Assembly (NCBI RefSeq): GCF_900114065.1
Contig: NZ_FORS01000001.1
Span: forward strand, 62,001-126,000
Reading direction: 5' to 3'
Length of the DNA stretch: 64,000 nt
Origin: Stutzerimonas kunmingensis
GTDB lineage: Bacteria; Pseudomonadota; Gammaproteobacteria; Pseudomonadales; Pseudomonadaceae
In this document: positions 46,345 to 55,175 of the stretch, piece by piece
Numbering within the stretch: the first letter of the stretch is position 1
How the letters are laid out: each line of letters starts with the position of its first letter
Notes under the pieces: generated by a model
The model's database searches: none
What the model was told of the DNA's origin: nothing
The model's input: only the letters and a program-made list of their open reading frames with translations
Position numbers and translations under genes: made by a program

Positions 46345-47090
46345 GGCGACCAGGCGGTTTCGTCTGCCACCAGCGCCTGCAGTACCAACGCATTGCTCAC
46401 CGCAGCGCCGCTGGCGGTATTGTCGAAGATGCACCAGCACGGCACGCCGGACCGAGCAGAAGTCCGCAACTCGCCAGCCAGCCGCTCCAGCCATTCGGCC
46501 GAGTACGCAGAATGGTAGATGCGTGGCGACCCGTGCAGTCGGTAGTAGCGCATGCCCGACCAGCCGCCCGGCTTGTCTCCACCCGCAAGCGGCGAAGGGT
46601 CAGCCGCCACCCGTGCGATACGCCAGCGCTCGAGCAGCTCACCGGCGTCCAGCCAGCTCGCATGCCGCGGTTCGAGTACCAGTGCACCGTCGTAGCGTGC
46701 GCGCATGGCAGCGAAGAAGTCCTCCGCCGTTGAAGGATCGAAGGTCAGCGATGGCGGCAATTGCAGCAACAGGCAGCCGAGCTTTTCAGCCAGCTCGGTC
46801 GATTCGCCGAGAAAGCGCTCGAGCGCCTCGTCACACTCGCGCAAGCGCAGCTCATGGCTGATCTGCCTGGGCAGCTTCACGCAAAAGCGGAAGTCCTCCG
46901 GCACGCTCGCCGCCCACTTGCGATAGGTGGCCGGACGATGCGGTCGGTAGAACGAGCTGTTGCTCTCGACCACCGATAGCTCTCCGCTGTAGCGCTGCAG
47001 GTGCGTACCTTGCTCAGCGAATGCCGGCCACGCCTCGCGCGGCAAGCTCCAGCCGGCACAGCCGATACCAACCATCTTGCGCACTTCCAT
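46341..47090 (-). CDS. DUF72 family protein
   Basis: Protein of 249 residues with the DUF72 TIM-barrel pattern: VGIGCAGWSL, FSVVESNSSFYRPH-type segment, WAASVPEDFRFCVKLPRQISHELRL, GCLLLQLPPSLTFD, LVLEPRHASWL, MRYYRLHGSPRIYHSAYS, CWCIFDNTASGAAVSNAL. Biochemical role unknown. The start is uncertain: ATGs at 47099, 47090 and 47075 are in frame; 47090 has AGGA at suitable spacing. Confidence 0.88.
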   Translation of the reverse strand: MEVRKMVGIGCAGWSLPREAWPAFAEQGTHLQRYSGELSVVESNSSFYRPHRPATYRKWAASVPEDFRFCVKLPRQISHELRLRECDEALERFLGESTELAEKLGCLLLQLPPSLTFDPSTAEDFFAAMRARYDGALVLEPRHASWLDAGELLERWRIARVAADPSPLAGGDKPGGWSGMRYYRLHGSPRIYHSAYSAEWLERLAGELRTSARSGVPCWCIFDNTASGAAVSNALVLQALVADETAWSP

Positions 47091-47177
47091 ACCCAACATT
47101 CCTGCCCATCGTTCCGGCCCGATTACCGCGGTGTGCTTTAAACTCGCGCCCACCTGCCCCACGAACCCGGTTGACTC

Positions 47178-47966
47178 ATGAAGCAGCGCGCCATCACACC
47201 CTTTCAGATCTTCATCCTGCTGCTATCGGTCTACGTGATCGGTGCGCTGGTGGCTGATCTGGTGTTCGACTTACCCGACGACGTATCGACTCTGCTCGGG
47301 TATCTGGACAACATCGTGTGCTTCTTTTTCTTCATCGATTTCTGGATGCGCCTGCAGGAAGCCGACGACAAGCTGCGCTTCATGCGCTGGGGCTGGATCG
47401 ACTTGCTGGCCAGCGTACCGGCGGGCGGGTTGCAGGCAGCCAAGCTGTTTCGGGCCTTCCAGATTCTGCGGGTGCTGCGGGCGATCAAGTCGTTGCGGCT
47501 GATCTGGCGAATCCTGTTCCGCAACCGCGCCGAAGGCATCGTCGCCTCCGCCGCCACAGCAACCATGCTGCTGGTAGCGTTTGGCGCGCTGACCATGCTG
47601 CTGGTGGAAGCGCCGAACCCAGAGAGTTCGATCAACACGCCGGAAGAGGCCTTGTGGTGGGCGTTCGTCACCGTGACCACGGTCGGCTACGGCGACTTCT
47701 ATCCGGTCACCACCCTGGGCCGTATCGTCGCAGTGCTGCTGATGGTGTCCGGAGTCGGTCTGTTCGGTAGCTTCGCCGCCTACATCGGTTCGCTGTTCGT
47801 CGCCGACCGCAACGAGGAAGACAACCGCGACCAGCTGGCCGACCGCGAAACCCTGCAGCGACTACTGGTACAGGTGGAATGCCTGACTGAAGAAGTGCGC
47901 AGCCTGAAGCTCCAGCTGGGGGACGATCGCCGTGACGATGGCGATGCCGTAAAGCGAGGGGTTTGA
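47178..47966 (+). CDS. Voltage-gated-type K+ channel
   Basis: Inner-membrane channel of 262 residues with six-helix layout. S1-S3 span about 8-90, an S4-like helix carries regularly spaced arginines (FRAFQILRVLRAIKSLRLIWR, about 92-112), and the pore loop has the K+ selectivity filter TVGYGD (168-173) followed by FYPVTTLGR and S6 IVAVLLMVSGVGLFGSFAAYIGSLF. The C-terminus is a coiled coil (ETLQRLLVQVECLTEEVRSLKLQL). Probably tetrameric. The physiological role is unknown. Confidence 0.9.
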   Translation: MKQRAITPFQIFILLLSVYVIGALVADLVFDLPDDVSTLLGYLDNIVCFFFFIDFWMRLQEADDKLRFMRWGWIDLLASVPAGGLQAAKLFRAFQILRVLRAIKSLRLIWRILFRNRAEGIVASAATATMLLVAFGALTMLLVEAPNPESSINTPEEALWWAFVTVTTVGYGDFYPVTTLGRIVAVLLMVSGVGLFGSFAAYIGSLFVADRNEEDNRDQLADRETLQRLLVQVECLTEEVRSLKLQLGDDRRDDGDAVKRGV

Positions 47967-48060
47967 TTTGTACGTATCGTCGACCAAGGCGCACAGTCTG
48001 GCGAGCAAACGAGCGCAACGCGAGTCGTACAAAGAAGACTGATCAGCAAAGGTGTCGATC

Positions 48061-50421
48061 ATGGCCAAGACCGGGGGCAAGCAGTTCAAATCCATCAGGC
48101 TCGAACGTCTGGCGCGCTTCCTCGACTGGGCAACGGCGCGATATCCGGAATTCACCGCGAAGAAGCATCACCAGGAAAAGTGGTTCACCCCGTACGTCGG
48201 CTATCCCATCGTCGGATTGGCTCGCGCGGCCAAAGCGTTCTGGTTGGGGCTGCATGGGCGGGCGGTGGATGAACTGCTGGCGGCACCTGCTGCAGACGAG
48301 TTGCTCGATCGGGTCGTCAGCCGTGATCTCGGCGAGATCCACTGCAGCGTGGATGTGTTCGGCAGCGAGAAGACCTTCAGCCTGGGCTCGCCGGTCCATC
48401 TGCTGGAGCCGGACTGGGCGCTGCGTCTGGACGATAGCCCGCGGCGCGACGATTTCGCCGACAACCTGAAACAGGCCGTGCAGCGCTATGTGCGCAATCG
48501 GCTGCAGGTGCTCGAACGGCCCTTCGCCGAAATGGACGAGGACGAGCGGCAGCGGTGCCTGGCGCGCATCCGCCCGGAACTGCCACGGGTCGATGAATTT
48601 CTGCCGCATGCCATCGCCACCCTCAACGAGATTCGCCATGAGCTGCGCTACGTGGTGGCCTTGCAGCGCGGCAATCTCACCCTCGAATTGCCGCGGCGGG
48701 TTCCTTCCGGCCAGGATCATCTGCTCAGCGTGGCGGAAGTCGAGGCGTGGAAGCGCCAGGATCGCGACGAGCTGCAGGCCACCTTCGAGCGCATGCTCGA
48801 GCTCGCCGGCGATTTCGACCTGCAACTGCTCGGGCACAAGCGTCTTACCGAGCTCATCGCCCTGGAGCCCGGCCGCATGCGCAAGGCGATTCGCGCCGCC
48901 CGCCGCGAGCACGAGGAAAAAATGGCGTTTGCCGTGCTGCTGGAGAACAACCCGCGCTTCGTCCACTACCACAAGCTCTACCCGGCCCGGCGCCTGACGC
49001 GACGCTGGACCGCCCTGCTCGGCCCCACCAACAGCGGCAAGACGCATCGCTCTATCGAGGCGATGGCTGCGGCCGAGCACGGCATCTACCTGTCGCCGCT
49101 GCGCCTGATGGCGCTGGAAAACCAGGAGCGCATTGAGGCGATGGGCGTGCCCTGCTCACTTGTAACCGGGGAGGAAGAAATCATCCGCGAAGGCGCCACA
49201 CACTTCTGCTGCACCGTGGAGGAGTTCGCGCGTTTCCGCCATCAGCATTGGGATGTGGTGGTGGTCGACGAGGTACAGATGATGGCCGACTCGCAACGTG
49301 GCTGGGCCTGGGTCGATGCACTGGTCAGCGCCCATACACCGCAACTGATGATGACCGGGCCAGCGCTGATCGAACCCTCCTTACGCACGCTTTGCGATCT
49401 GTGCGAGGACAAGCTGGTGGTGCAGCGCACCAAGCGCCTGTCCCCGGTTGAAGTCGCCCGCCACGCCACGACGCTGGAACGGCTGGAACCCGGCTCGCTG
49501 CTGGTGGCGTTCAGCCGCAAGCTGGTGCTGGAGCTCAAGGGCATGCTCGAGAGTGCCGGCAAGAGCGTCTCGGTGGTCTACGGTGCGCTCTCGCCCGAGG
49601 TCCGACGCGAGCAGGCCCGGCGCTTCCGCGAGGGCGAGGCGGACATCATGGTCGCTACCGATGCGGTCGGCATGGGCCTCAACCTGCCGGCGCACACGCT
49701 GTGTTTCTATACCGATGAGAAATTCGACGGCATCCAGAATCGCCAGCTCAAGGTGCAGGAGGTCAAGCAGATCGGCGGCCGCGCCGGGCGCTTCGGTCAC
49801 CACGACAGCGGCGAGATCACCGCGCTGGACCCGCAGACACTCAAGTCCATCCGCCGCCTGTTCAACAGCCCGGATGCGCCGGTGGACCTGAGTCAGTTCC
49901 AGGTGCGCCCTTCCATCGATCACCTGTCCGCCATCTCCGAACTGATGGGCGAGCCGAGTCTGCTGCGGTCCTGGCTGACCTTCAACGGCAACATAAACTA
50001 CGGCGAGGCATTCATCTCGGTACTGCCAGACGAACTAGCCGAATGGATCGAGCTGATCGACGACCCGAAGATTCCGCTCTGGCTGCGCTGGACGTTCGCC
50101 TGCACGCCGATCCGCGGCGGCTTCGACAGTCCGGCCAGTCAACATGCCCAGCGCTGGATCAAGCGAGTCGCCGAAGGCCACGCCATCCCGATGCCCAAGC
50201 TGCTGCTCGGCAGCGACCTGTCCAGCCTGGAAAGTACCCTGCATGTGGTGGAAACCTACCTGCATCTGGCCCGCAGCCTGCCCGAGCATTTTCCCGAGCA
50301 CGACGACGGTGAAGACGCGCGCAAGCTGCTCAACGACGCCATCACCCGTGAACTGTCACGCCAGCGCAAACCGCGGGCTGCACGACGCGGCGGCGGCCGC
50401 AAGGCCGGGCGACGACGCTGA
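48061..50421 (+). CDS. Suv3-like SF2 RNA helicase
   Basis: Protein of 786 residues. Motif I GPTNSGKTHR begins at residue 321, motif II is DEVQ (403-406) as in Suv3, and motifs V/VI are ATDAVGMGLNL and QIGGRAGRFG. A Suv3-type C-terminal region follows, and the end is a basic tail RQRKPRAARRGGGRKAGRRR likely to bind RNA. About 310 residues before the helicase core have no domain I can name. Mitochondrial and alphaproteobacterial Suv3 act in RNA turnover with exonucleases; the role here is inferred. The start is ATG 48061 with AAGGTG upstream. Confidence 0.88.
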   Translation: MAKTGGKQFKSIRLERLARFLDWATARYPEFTAKKHHQEKWFTPYVGYPIVGLARAAKAFWLGLHGRAVDELLAAPAADELLDRVVSRDLGEIHCSVDVFGSEKTFSLGSPVHLLEPDWALRLDDSPRRDDFADNLKQAVQRYVRNRLQVLERPFAEMDEDERQRCLARIRPELPRVDEFLPHAIATLNEIRHELRYVVALQRGNLTLELPRRVPSGQDHLLSVAEVEAWKRQDRDELQATFERMLELAGDFDLQLLGHKRLTELIALEPGRMRKAIRAARREHEEKMAFAVLLENNPRFVHYHKLYPARRLTRRWTALLGPTNSGKTHRSIEAMAAAEHGIYLSPLRLMALENQERIEAMGVPCSLVTGEEEIIREGATHFCCTVEEFARFRHQHWDVVVVDEVQMMADSQRGWAWVDALVSAHTPQLMMTGPALIEPSLRTLCDLCEDKLVVQRTKRLSPVEVARHATTLERLEPGSLLVAFSRKLVLELKGMLESAGKSVSVVYGALSPEVRREQARRFREGEADIMVATDAVGMGLNLPAHTLCFYTDEKFDGIQNRQLKVQEVKQIGGRAGRFGHHDSGEITALDPQTLKSIRRLFNSPDAPVDLSQFQVRPSIDHLSAISELMGEPSLLRSWLTFNGNINYGEAFISVLPDELAEWIELIDDPKIPLWLRWTFACTPIRGGFDSPASQHAQRWIKRVAEGHAIPMPKLLLGSDLSSLESTLHVVETYLHLARSLPEHFPEHDDGEDARKLLNDAITRELSRQRKPRAARRGGGRKAGRRR

Positions 50422-50496
50422 GAATATCCACCAACCACGATCCAGCCAGGCCGGCCGCTCTATAATCGCCGCTTTGCTGCCGAGCGCGAGCCTGCC

Positions 50497-51261
50497 ATGC
50501 CGATCAAGTACGCCCGTCGTCTGACCGATCGCCGACGGTCCGCCCATAGCAATCGTCAGCTCGGCCTGTGCCTCGCGTTTGTCGCGGGTGCCGCCAATGC
50601 CGGCGGGTTCATCGCCGTCCAGCAGTACACCTCGCACATGACCGGTATCGTCTCGGCAATGGCCGACAACCTGGCCCTCGGTGCCACCGATCTGGCGCTG
50701 GCAGGCTTCGGTGCATTGCTCTCGTTCGTTCTTGGTGCCATGTGCTCGACGCTGATGATCAATTTCTCGCGACGTCGCCGTCTGCATAGCCAGTACGCGC
50801 TACCGCTGGCGCTGGAAGCCGCGCTGTTGCTGCTGTTCGGTATCCTCGGCGCGCGCCTGATGACGGTTCCGGGTTTCTTCGTGCCGCTGACCGTGGTGCT
50901 GCTGTGCTTCATCATGGGCCTGCAGAACGCGATCATCACCAAACTCTCCAATGCCGAAGTGCGCACCACCCATATCACTGGCATGGTGACCGACATCGGC
51001 ATCGAGCTGGGCAGGCTGATCTACTTCAACCGCAATCGTCATGACGACATGCCACCGGTTCGGGCCAACCGACAGCGCCTGCGCATCAACCTGCTGATGG
51101 TGATGAGCTTCTTCGTCGGCGGATTGAGCGGCGCAGCCGGCTTCAAGCATTTCGGCTTCATCGCCACGGTCCCGCTGGCCGCCTTGTTGCTGGCATTGGC
51201 TCTGGTGCCGATGGCTGACGATCTGCTGCTCGGCTGGCGCCTCTGGCGGCGTCGGCGCTAA
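50497..51261 (+). CDS. DUF1275 (YoaK-type) membrane protein
   Basis: Integral membrane protein of 254 residues with six hydrophobic segments. Family segments: LCLAFVAGAANAGGFIAVQQYTSHMTGIVSAMADNLALG near the N-terminus and LLCFIMGLQNAIITKLSNAEVRTTHITGMVTDIGIELGRL in the middle. A short His/Arg-rich loop (NRNRHDDMPPVRANRQR) lies before the last two helices. Function of the family is not established. Confidence 0.88.
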   Translation: MPIKYARRLTDRRRSAHSNRQLGLCLAFVAGAANAGGFIAVQQYTSHMTGIVSAMADNLALGATDLALAGFGALLSFVLGAMCSTLMINFSRRRRLHSQYALPLALEAALLLLFGILGARLMTVPGFFVPLTVVLLCFIMGLQNAIITKLSNAEVRTTHITGMVTDIGIELGRLIYFNRNRHDDMPPVRANRQRLRINLLMVMSFFVGGLSGAAGFKHFGFIATVPLAALLLALALVPMADDLLLGWRLWRRRR

Positions 51262-51372
51262 GACACCGACGGTTTCCAACGCCCTCCCGCTTGGCAAGGC
51301 TTCATCGGTCACGGCGATGACTCGGACCGAGGCGACAGCAAGCACCACCATTTGTTCCCGCAGCGCGCCCGT

Positions 51373-51436
51373 AAAATGTTCGAATTTTTACTTTGACAGC
51401 TGCATTCTTTGCCTCTAAGTTTTCGTTTCCGAACAA
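51373..51436 (+). promoter_or_regulatory. glpF promoter with two GlpR-like operators
   Basis: Box 1 AAAATGTTCGAATTTTTA (51373-51390) and box 2 TTTTCGTTTCCGAACAA (51420-51436) bracket a promoter with -35 TTGACA (51393-51398), 17-base spacer and a weak -10 TAAGTT (51416-51421). The TTCGAA / TTCG...CGAA cores match the sites before glpD, so GlpR repression relieved by glycerol-3-phosphate is expected. Confidence 0.65.
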
Positions 51437-51493
51437 TTCCGAACCAACGCAGTGCTCGGAATAAAACAAAAACAAACGAACGAGGCTCCGCGC

Positions 51494-52375
51494 ATGAGTA
51501 CGCCCATCGTCCCGACGCTCAAGGGACAATGCATCGCCGAATTTCTCGGCACTGCCCTTCTTATCTTCCTCGGTACTGGCTGCGTCGCAGCGCTCAAGCT
51601 CGGCGGTGCCGACCTGGGGTTGTGGGAAATCAGCATCATCTGGGGCATCGGCGTTTCGATGGCGGTGTACCTTGCCGCCGGCGTCTCCGGTGCCCACCTG
51701 AACCCGGCCGTGACCATCGCATTGTGGCTGTTCGGCACATTCGAGCGGCACCGCGTTCCGGCCTACATCCTGGCGCAGGTGGCCGGCGCCTTCTGTTCTG
51801 CGGCGCTGGTCTACGGGCTGTACAGCAGTCTGTTTTTCGATTTCGAACAGGCCCAGCAAATGGTTCGCGGCAGTGTCGAGAGCCTCGAACTCGCATCGAT
51901 CTTCTCGACCTACCCCCACGCCTCGTTGTCGTTCGGCCAGGCGTTTCTGGTGGAGGTCGTCATCACCGCCATTCTGCTCGCGATGATCATGGCCATCACC
52001 GATGACGGCAACGGCCTGCCCAGCGGCCCGCTCGCACCTTTGCTGATCGGCCTGCTGATCGCAGTGATCGGCGGCGCGATGGGACCGCTGACCGGCTTCG
52101 CGATGAATCCCGCACGGGATTTCGGGCCTAAACTGATGACCTTCTTTGCCGGCTGGGGTGACGTGGCCTTCACTGGCGGGCGAGACATTCCGTATTTCCT
52201 GGTCCCGATCTTCGCCCCGATTCTCGGCGCCTGCCTCGGCGCTGCAGGTTACAAGGCACTCATCTGCCGGCACCTGCCAGGCGTTGGATCGGCCGCCTGC
52301 GATGCACCAAAACCCAAGGAAAAGGCCTCTGCCGAAATGGGCTCCGCCCAGCCCGATATCAGCAAAGTTCGCTAA
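51494..52375 (+). CDS. glpF: Glycerol uptake facilitator GlpF (aquaglyceroporin)
   Basis: Inner-membrane channel of 293 residues, six helices plus two NPA half-helices: SGAHLNPAVTI and GFAMNPARDFGPK. The Asp after the second NPA-Arg (NPARD) marks a glyceroporin rather than a water-only aquaporin. It admits glycerol for GlpK, whose gene starts 12 bases downstream, so glpFK form an operon. The start is ATG 51494. Confidence 0.96.
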   Translation: MSTPIVPTLKGQCIAEFLGTALLIFLGTGCVAALKLGGADLGLWEISIIWGIGVSMAVYLAAGVSGAHLNPAVTIALWLFGTFERHRVPAYILAQVAGAFCSAALVYGLYSSLFFDFEQAQQMVRGSVESLELASIFSTYPHASLSFGQAFLVEVVITAILLAMIMAITDDGNGLPSGPLAPLLIGLLIAVIGGAMGPLTGFAMNPARDFGPKLMTFFAGWGDVAFTGGRDIPYFLVPIFAPILGACLGAAGYKALICRHLPGVGSAACDAPKPKEKASAEMGSAQPDISKVR

Positions 52376-52387
52376 GGAAACGACGCC

Positions 52388-53896
52388 ATGAGCAATCAGA
52401 ACAAGCAATTCATCGTCGCCCTCGACCAGGGCACCACCAGCTCCCGCGCCATCGTGCTGGACCGCAACGCCAACGTGGTGACCATCGCTCAGCGCGAATT
52501 CGCGCAGATCTACCCGCAACCGAGCTGGGTCGAGCACGACCCCATGGAAATCTGGGCGACCCAGAGCGGTGTGTTCGTCGAAGCCCTGGCCCAGGCCGGC
52601 ATCACCAACGAGCAGGTGGCGGCCATCGGTATCACCAACCAGCGCGAGACCGCCATCGTCTGGGACAAGATCACCGGCCGGCCGATCTACAACGCCATCG
52701 TCTGGCAGAGCCGCCAGAGCACGCCGATCTGCGACCAGCTCAAGCGCGACGGCATGGAAGATCACATCCGCAAGACTACCGGCCTGGTGATCGACCCCTA
52801 CTTCTCCGGTACCAAGATCAAGTGGATTCTCGACCACGTCGAGGGCAGCCGTGAGCGCGCCCGCCGCGGCGAACTGCTGTTCGGCACCGTCGATTGCTGG
52901 CTGATCTGGAAGATGACCCAGGGCAAGGCCCACGTCACCGACTACACCAACGCCTCACGCACCATGCTGTTCGACATCCACAAGCTGGACTGGGACCCGG
53001 TGATGCTGGAAACCCTGGATATCCCACGCGAGATGCTGCCGGATGTACGCTCGTCCTCCGAGGTTTATGGTCACGCCTACCTTGGCTCGGGCCAGAGCAC
53101 CGGCATCCCCATCGCCGGTATCGCCGGGGACCAGCAAGCCGCTCTGTTCGGCCAGATGTGCGTCGAGCCAGGCCAGGCGAAGAACACCTACGGTACCGGC
53201 TGTTTCCTGCTGATGAACACCGGCACCAAGGCGGTGCAATCCGAACATGGCCTGCTGACGACCATCGCCTGCGGACCGCGTGGCGAAGTGAACTACGCAC
53301 TGGAAGGCGCCATCTTCAATGGTGGCTCCACCGTGCAGTGGCTGCGTGACGAGCTGAAGGTGCTCAACGAGTCGCTGGATTCGGAATACTTCGCCACCAA
53401 GGTGCCGGACAGCAACGGCATCTACCTGGTGCCAGCCTTCACCGGTCTCGGCGCGCCCTACTGGGACCCGCGTGCCCGTGGCGCACTGTTTGGCCTGACC
53501 CGCGGGGTCAAGGTTGATCACCTGATCCGAGCAGCATTGGAATCCATCGCCTACCAGACTCGCGACGTACTCGATGCCATGCAGCAGGATGCCGGCGAGC
53601 GCCTGCGCGCCCTGCGCGTGGACGGCGGCGCGGTAGCCAACAACTTCCTCATGCAGTTCCAGGCCGATATGCTCGGTACTCAGGTTGAACGCCCGCAGAT
53701 GAAGGAAACCACGGCCCTCGGCGCTGCGTACCTGGCCGGACTGGCTACCGGTTTCTGGAGCGATCTCGACGAGTTGCGCAGCAAGAGCAGCATCGAGCGG
53801 GTGTTCGAACCGGCGTGCGGAAGTGAACAGCGCGAAGCGCTCTATCGCGGCTGGCAGAAGGCGGTCGACCGTACGCGCAACTGGGCCGAGGACTGA
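52388..53896 (+). CDS. glpK: Glycerol kinase GlpK
   Basis: FGGY-family kinase of 502 residues, phosphorylating glycerol to sn-glycerol-3-phosphate with ATP. Visible blocks: [15 protein letters not shown] (ATP phosphate 1), [82 protein letters not shown] and [20 protein letters not shown]. Length equals E. coli GlpK (502). Second gene of the glpFK operon. Confidence 0.98.
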   Translation: MSNQNKQFIVALDQGTTSSRAIVLDRNANVVTIAQREFAQIYPQPSWVEHDPMEIWATQSGVFVEALAQAGITNEQVAAIGITNQRETAIVWDKITGRPIYNAIVWQSRQSTPICDQLKRDGMEDHIRKTTGLVIDPYFSGTKIKWILDHVEGSRERARRGELLFGTVDCWLIWKMTQGKAHVTDYTNASRTMLFDIHKLDWDPVMLETLDIPREMLPDVRSSSEVYGHAYLGSGQSTGIPIAGIAGDQQAALFGQMCVEPGQAKNTYGTGCFLLMNTGTKAVQSEHGLLTTIACGPRGEVNYALEGAIFNGGSTVQWLRDELKVLNESLDSEYFATKVPDSNGIYLVPAFTGLGAPYWDPRARGALFGLTRGVKVDHLIRAALESIAYQTRDVLDAMQQDAGERLRALRVDGGAVANNFLMQFQADMLGTQVERPQMKETTALGAAYLAGLATGFWSDLDELRSKSSIERVFEPACGSEQREALYRGWQKAVDRTRNWAED

Positions 53897-54029
53897 TCCG
53901 ACGGACAACAGGCCTGCCTCTGGAGGCGTTCGGAGACAGGCCTGGCATGTGCGAATTCGAACAGCCGGCGCTTTAATCGAACGCCAGACTACGGCATGCT
54001 TCCCGCACAACAGCGAACAAGGAAGCCTC

Positions 54030-54788
54030 ATGAGCCTGGCGCCCCGACAGCAGAACATTCTGGAACTCGTGCGCGAGCGCGGCTACGTGAGCATCGACGA
54101 GCTGGCACGGCACTTCGCCGTCACGCCGCAAACCATCCGCCGCGACATCAACCAGCTCGGCGACGCCGGCCTGCTCCGGCGCTACCACGGCGGCGCGGCC
54201 TACGATTCCAGCGTGCAGAACACCGCCTACAGCCAGCGCGCGCACCAGATGCGCGACGAGAAACTGCGTATCGCCGCCGCCATGGCCGCGCGCATCCCCG
54301 ACCAGGCTTCGCTGTTCATCAATATCGGCACCACCACCGAGGCGATCGCCCGCGCCCTGCTCAACCACCGTGACCTGAAGATCATCACCAATGATCTGCA
54401 CGTGGCGAGCATTCTCAGCACCAAGGAAGACTTCGATGTGCTGATCGCCGGCGGCAACGTGCGCAGCGATGGCGGCGTGGTGGGCCAGGCCACCGCCGAT
54501 TTCATCAGCCAGTTCAAGGTCGATTTCGCCCTGATCGGCATCAGCGGTATCGACGAGGACGGCACCCTGCTCGACTTCGATTATCAGGAAGTGCGCGTCT
54601 CCCAGGCGATCATCCATAACGCGCGCAAGGTCTTCCTCGCCGCGGACTCCAGCAAATTCGGCCGCAGCGCCATGACGCGCCTGGGCTCGCTGGAACAGAT
54701 CGACTGCCTGTTCACCGACTCGGCACCGTCAGAGGTGTTCGCCGAGCTGCTGGCCCGCCACAAGGTGCAGCTGGAAATCGCGGAGTAG
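54030..54788 (+). CDS. glpR: Glycerol-3-phosphate regulon repressor GlpR
   Basis: DeoR-family repressor of 252 residues: N-terminal HTH (about 5-57, [51 protein letters not shown]) and DeoR C-terminal sensor domain ([72 protein letters not shown]). It binds the palindromic sites before glpF and glpD and is released by glycerol-3-phosphate (family knowledge). The ATG at 54030 has AAGGA upstream. Confidence 0.96.
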   Translation: MSLAPRQQNILELVRERGYVSIDELARHFAVTPQTIRRDINQLGDAGLLRRYHGGAAYDSSVQNTAYSQRAHQMRDEKLRIAAAMAARIPDQASLFINIGTTTEAIARALLNHRDLKIITNDLHVASILSTKEDFDVLIAGGNVRSDGGVVGQATADFISQFKVDFALIGISGIDEDGTLLDFDYQEVRVSQAIIHNARKVFLAADSSKFGRSAMTRLGSLEQIDCLFTDSAPSEVFAELLARHKVQLEIAE

Positions 54789-55060
54789 GCGGACCGCCTC
54801 CCTCGTTGCCAGCTTCCCACGCGGCGACGCTGAACCTGTAGCAGCGGTCTCGGCCGCGAATCGCAGCCAGCCAACAAACAGCTAACACGCAGCATCTACT
54901 GACTGAGCGCTCCCATGGTCCAGGGAGGAGCGCACTCCGCGCCGCGGCGCAGCCAAGTGCTCAAGGACGTCGCCCCAGTATGGGCAACCACTACAAGATG
55001 CATGCGGAGGCCGATATAAGCAGGCGCTCGGCTGTGCTCAACAGCGGATATCCCCATCTT
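54789..55060. other. Intergenic region after glpR
   Basis: No gene recognised between glpR and the glpD operators. A GCGCTCC (54907-54913) / GGAGCGC (54927-54933) inverted repeat could form a weak hairpin, but no T-tract follows. Confidence 0.45.
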
Positions 55061-55151
55061 TAGTTTTCGAATATTTTCCTTTTAATCAATTTCGAACATT
55101 TTTTCTTTCATAAGGATTCTTTTCCGAATAGCATGTTCAAAACCGAACATG
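55061..55151 (+). promoter_or_regulatory. glpD control region with GlpR-like operator array
   Basis: Four related sites: TAGTTTTCGAATATTTTC (55061-55078), AATTTCGAACATTTT (55089-55103), CTTTTCCGAATAGC (55119-55132) and a palindrome CATGTTC-N6-GAACATG (55132-55151). All share the TTCGAA/TTC..GAACA core of the glpF boxes. The AT-rich stretch also presumably holds the promoter. The last site ends 24 bases before the glpD start. Confidence 0.65.
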
Positions 55152-55175
55152 TCTTTCGTTTTCGAGGAGAAGCCC

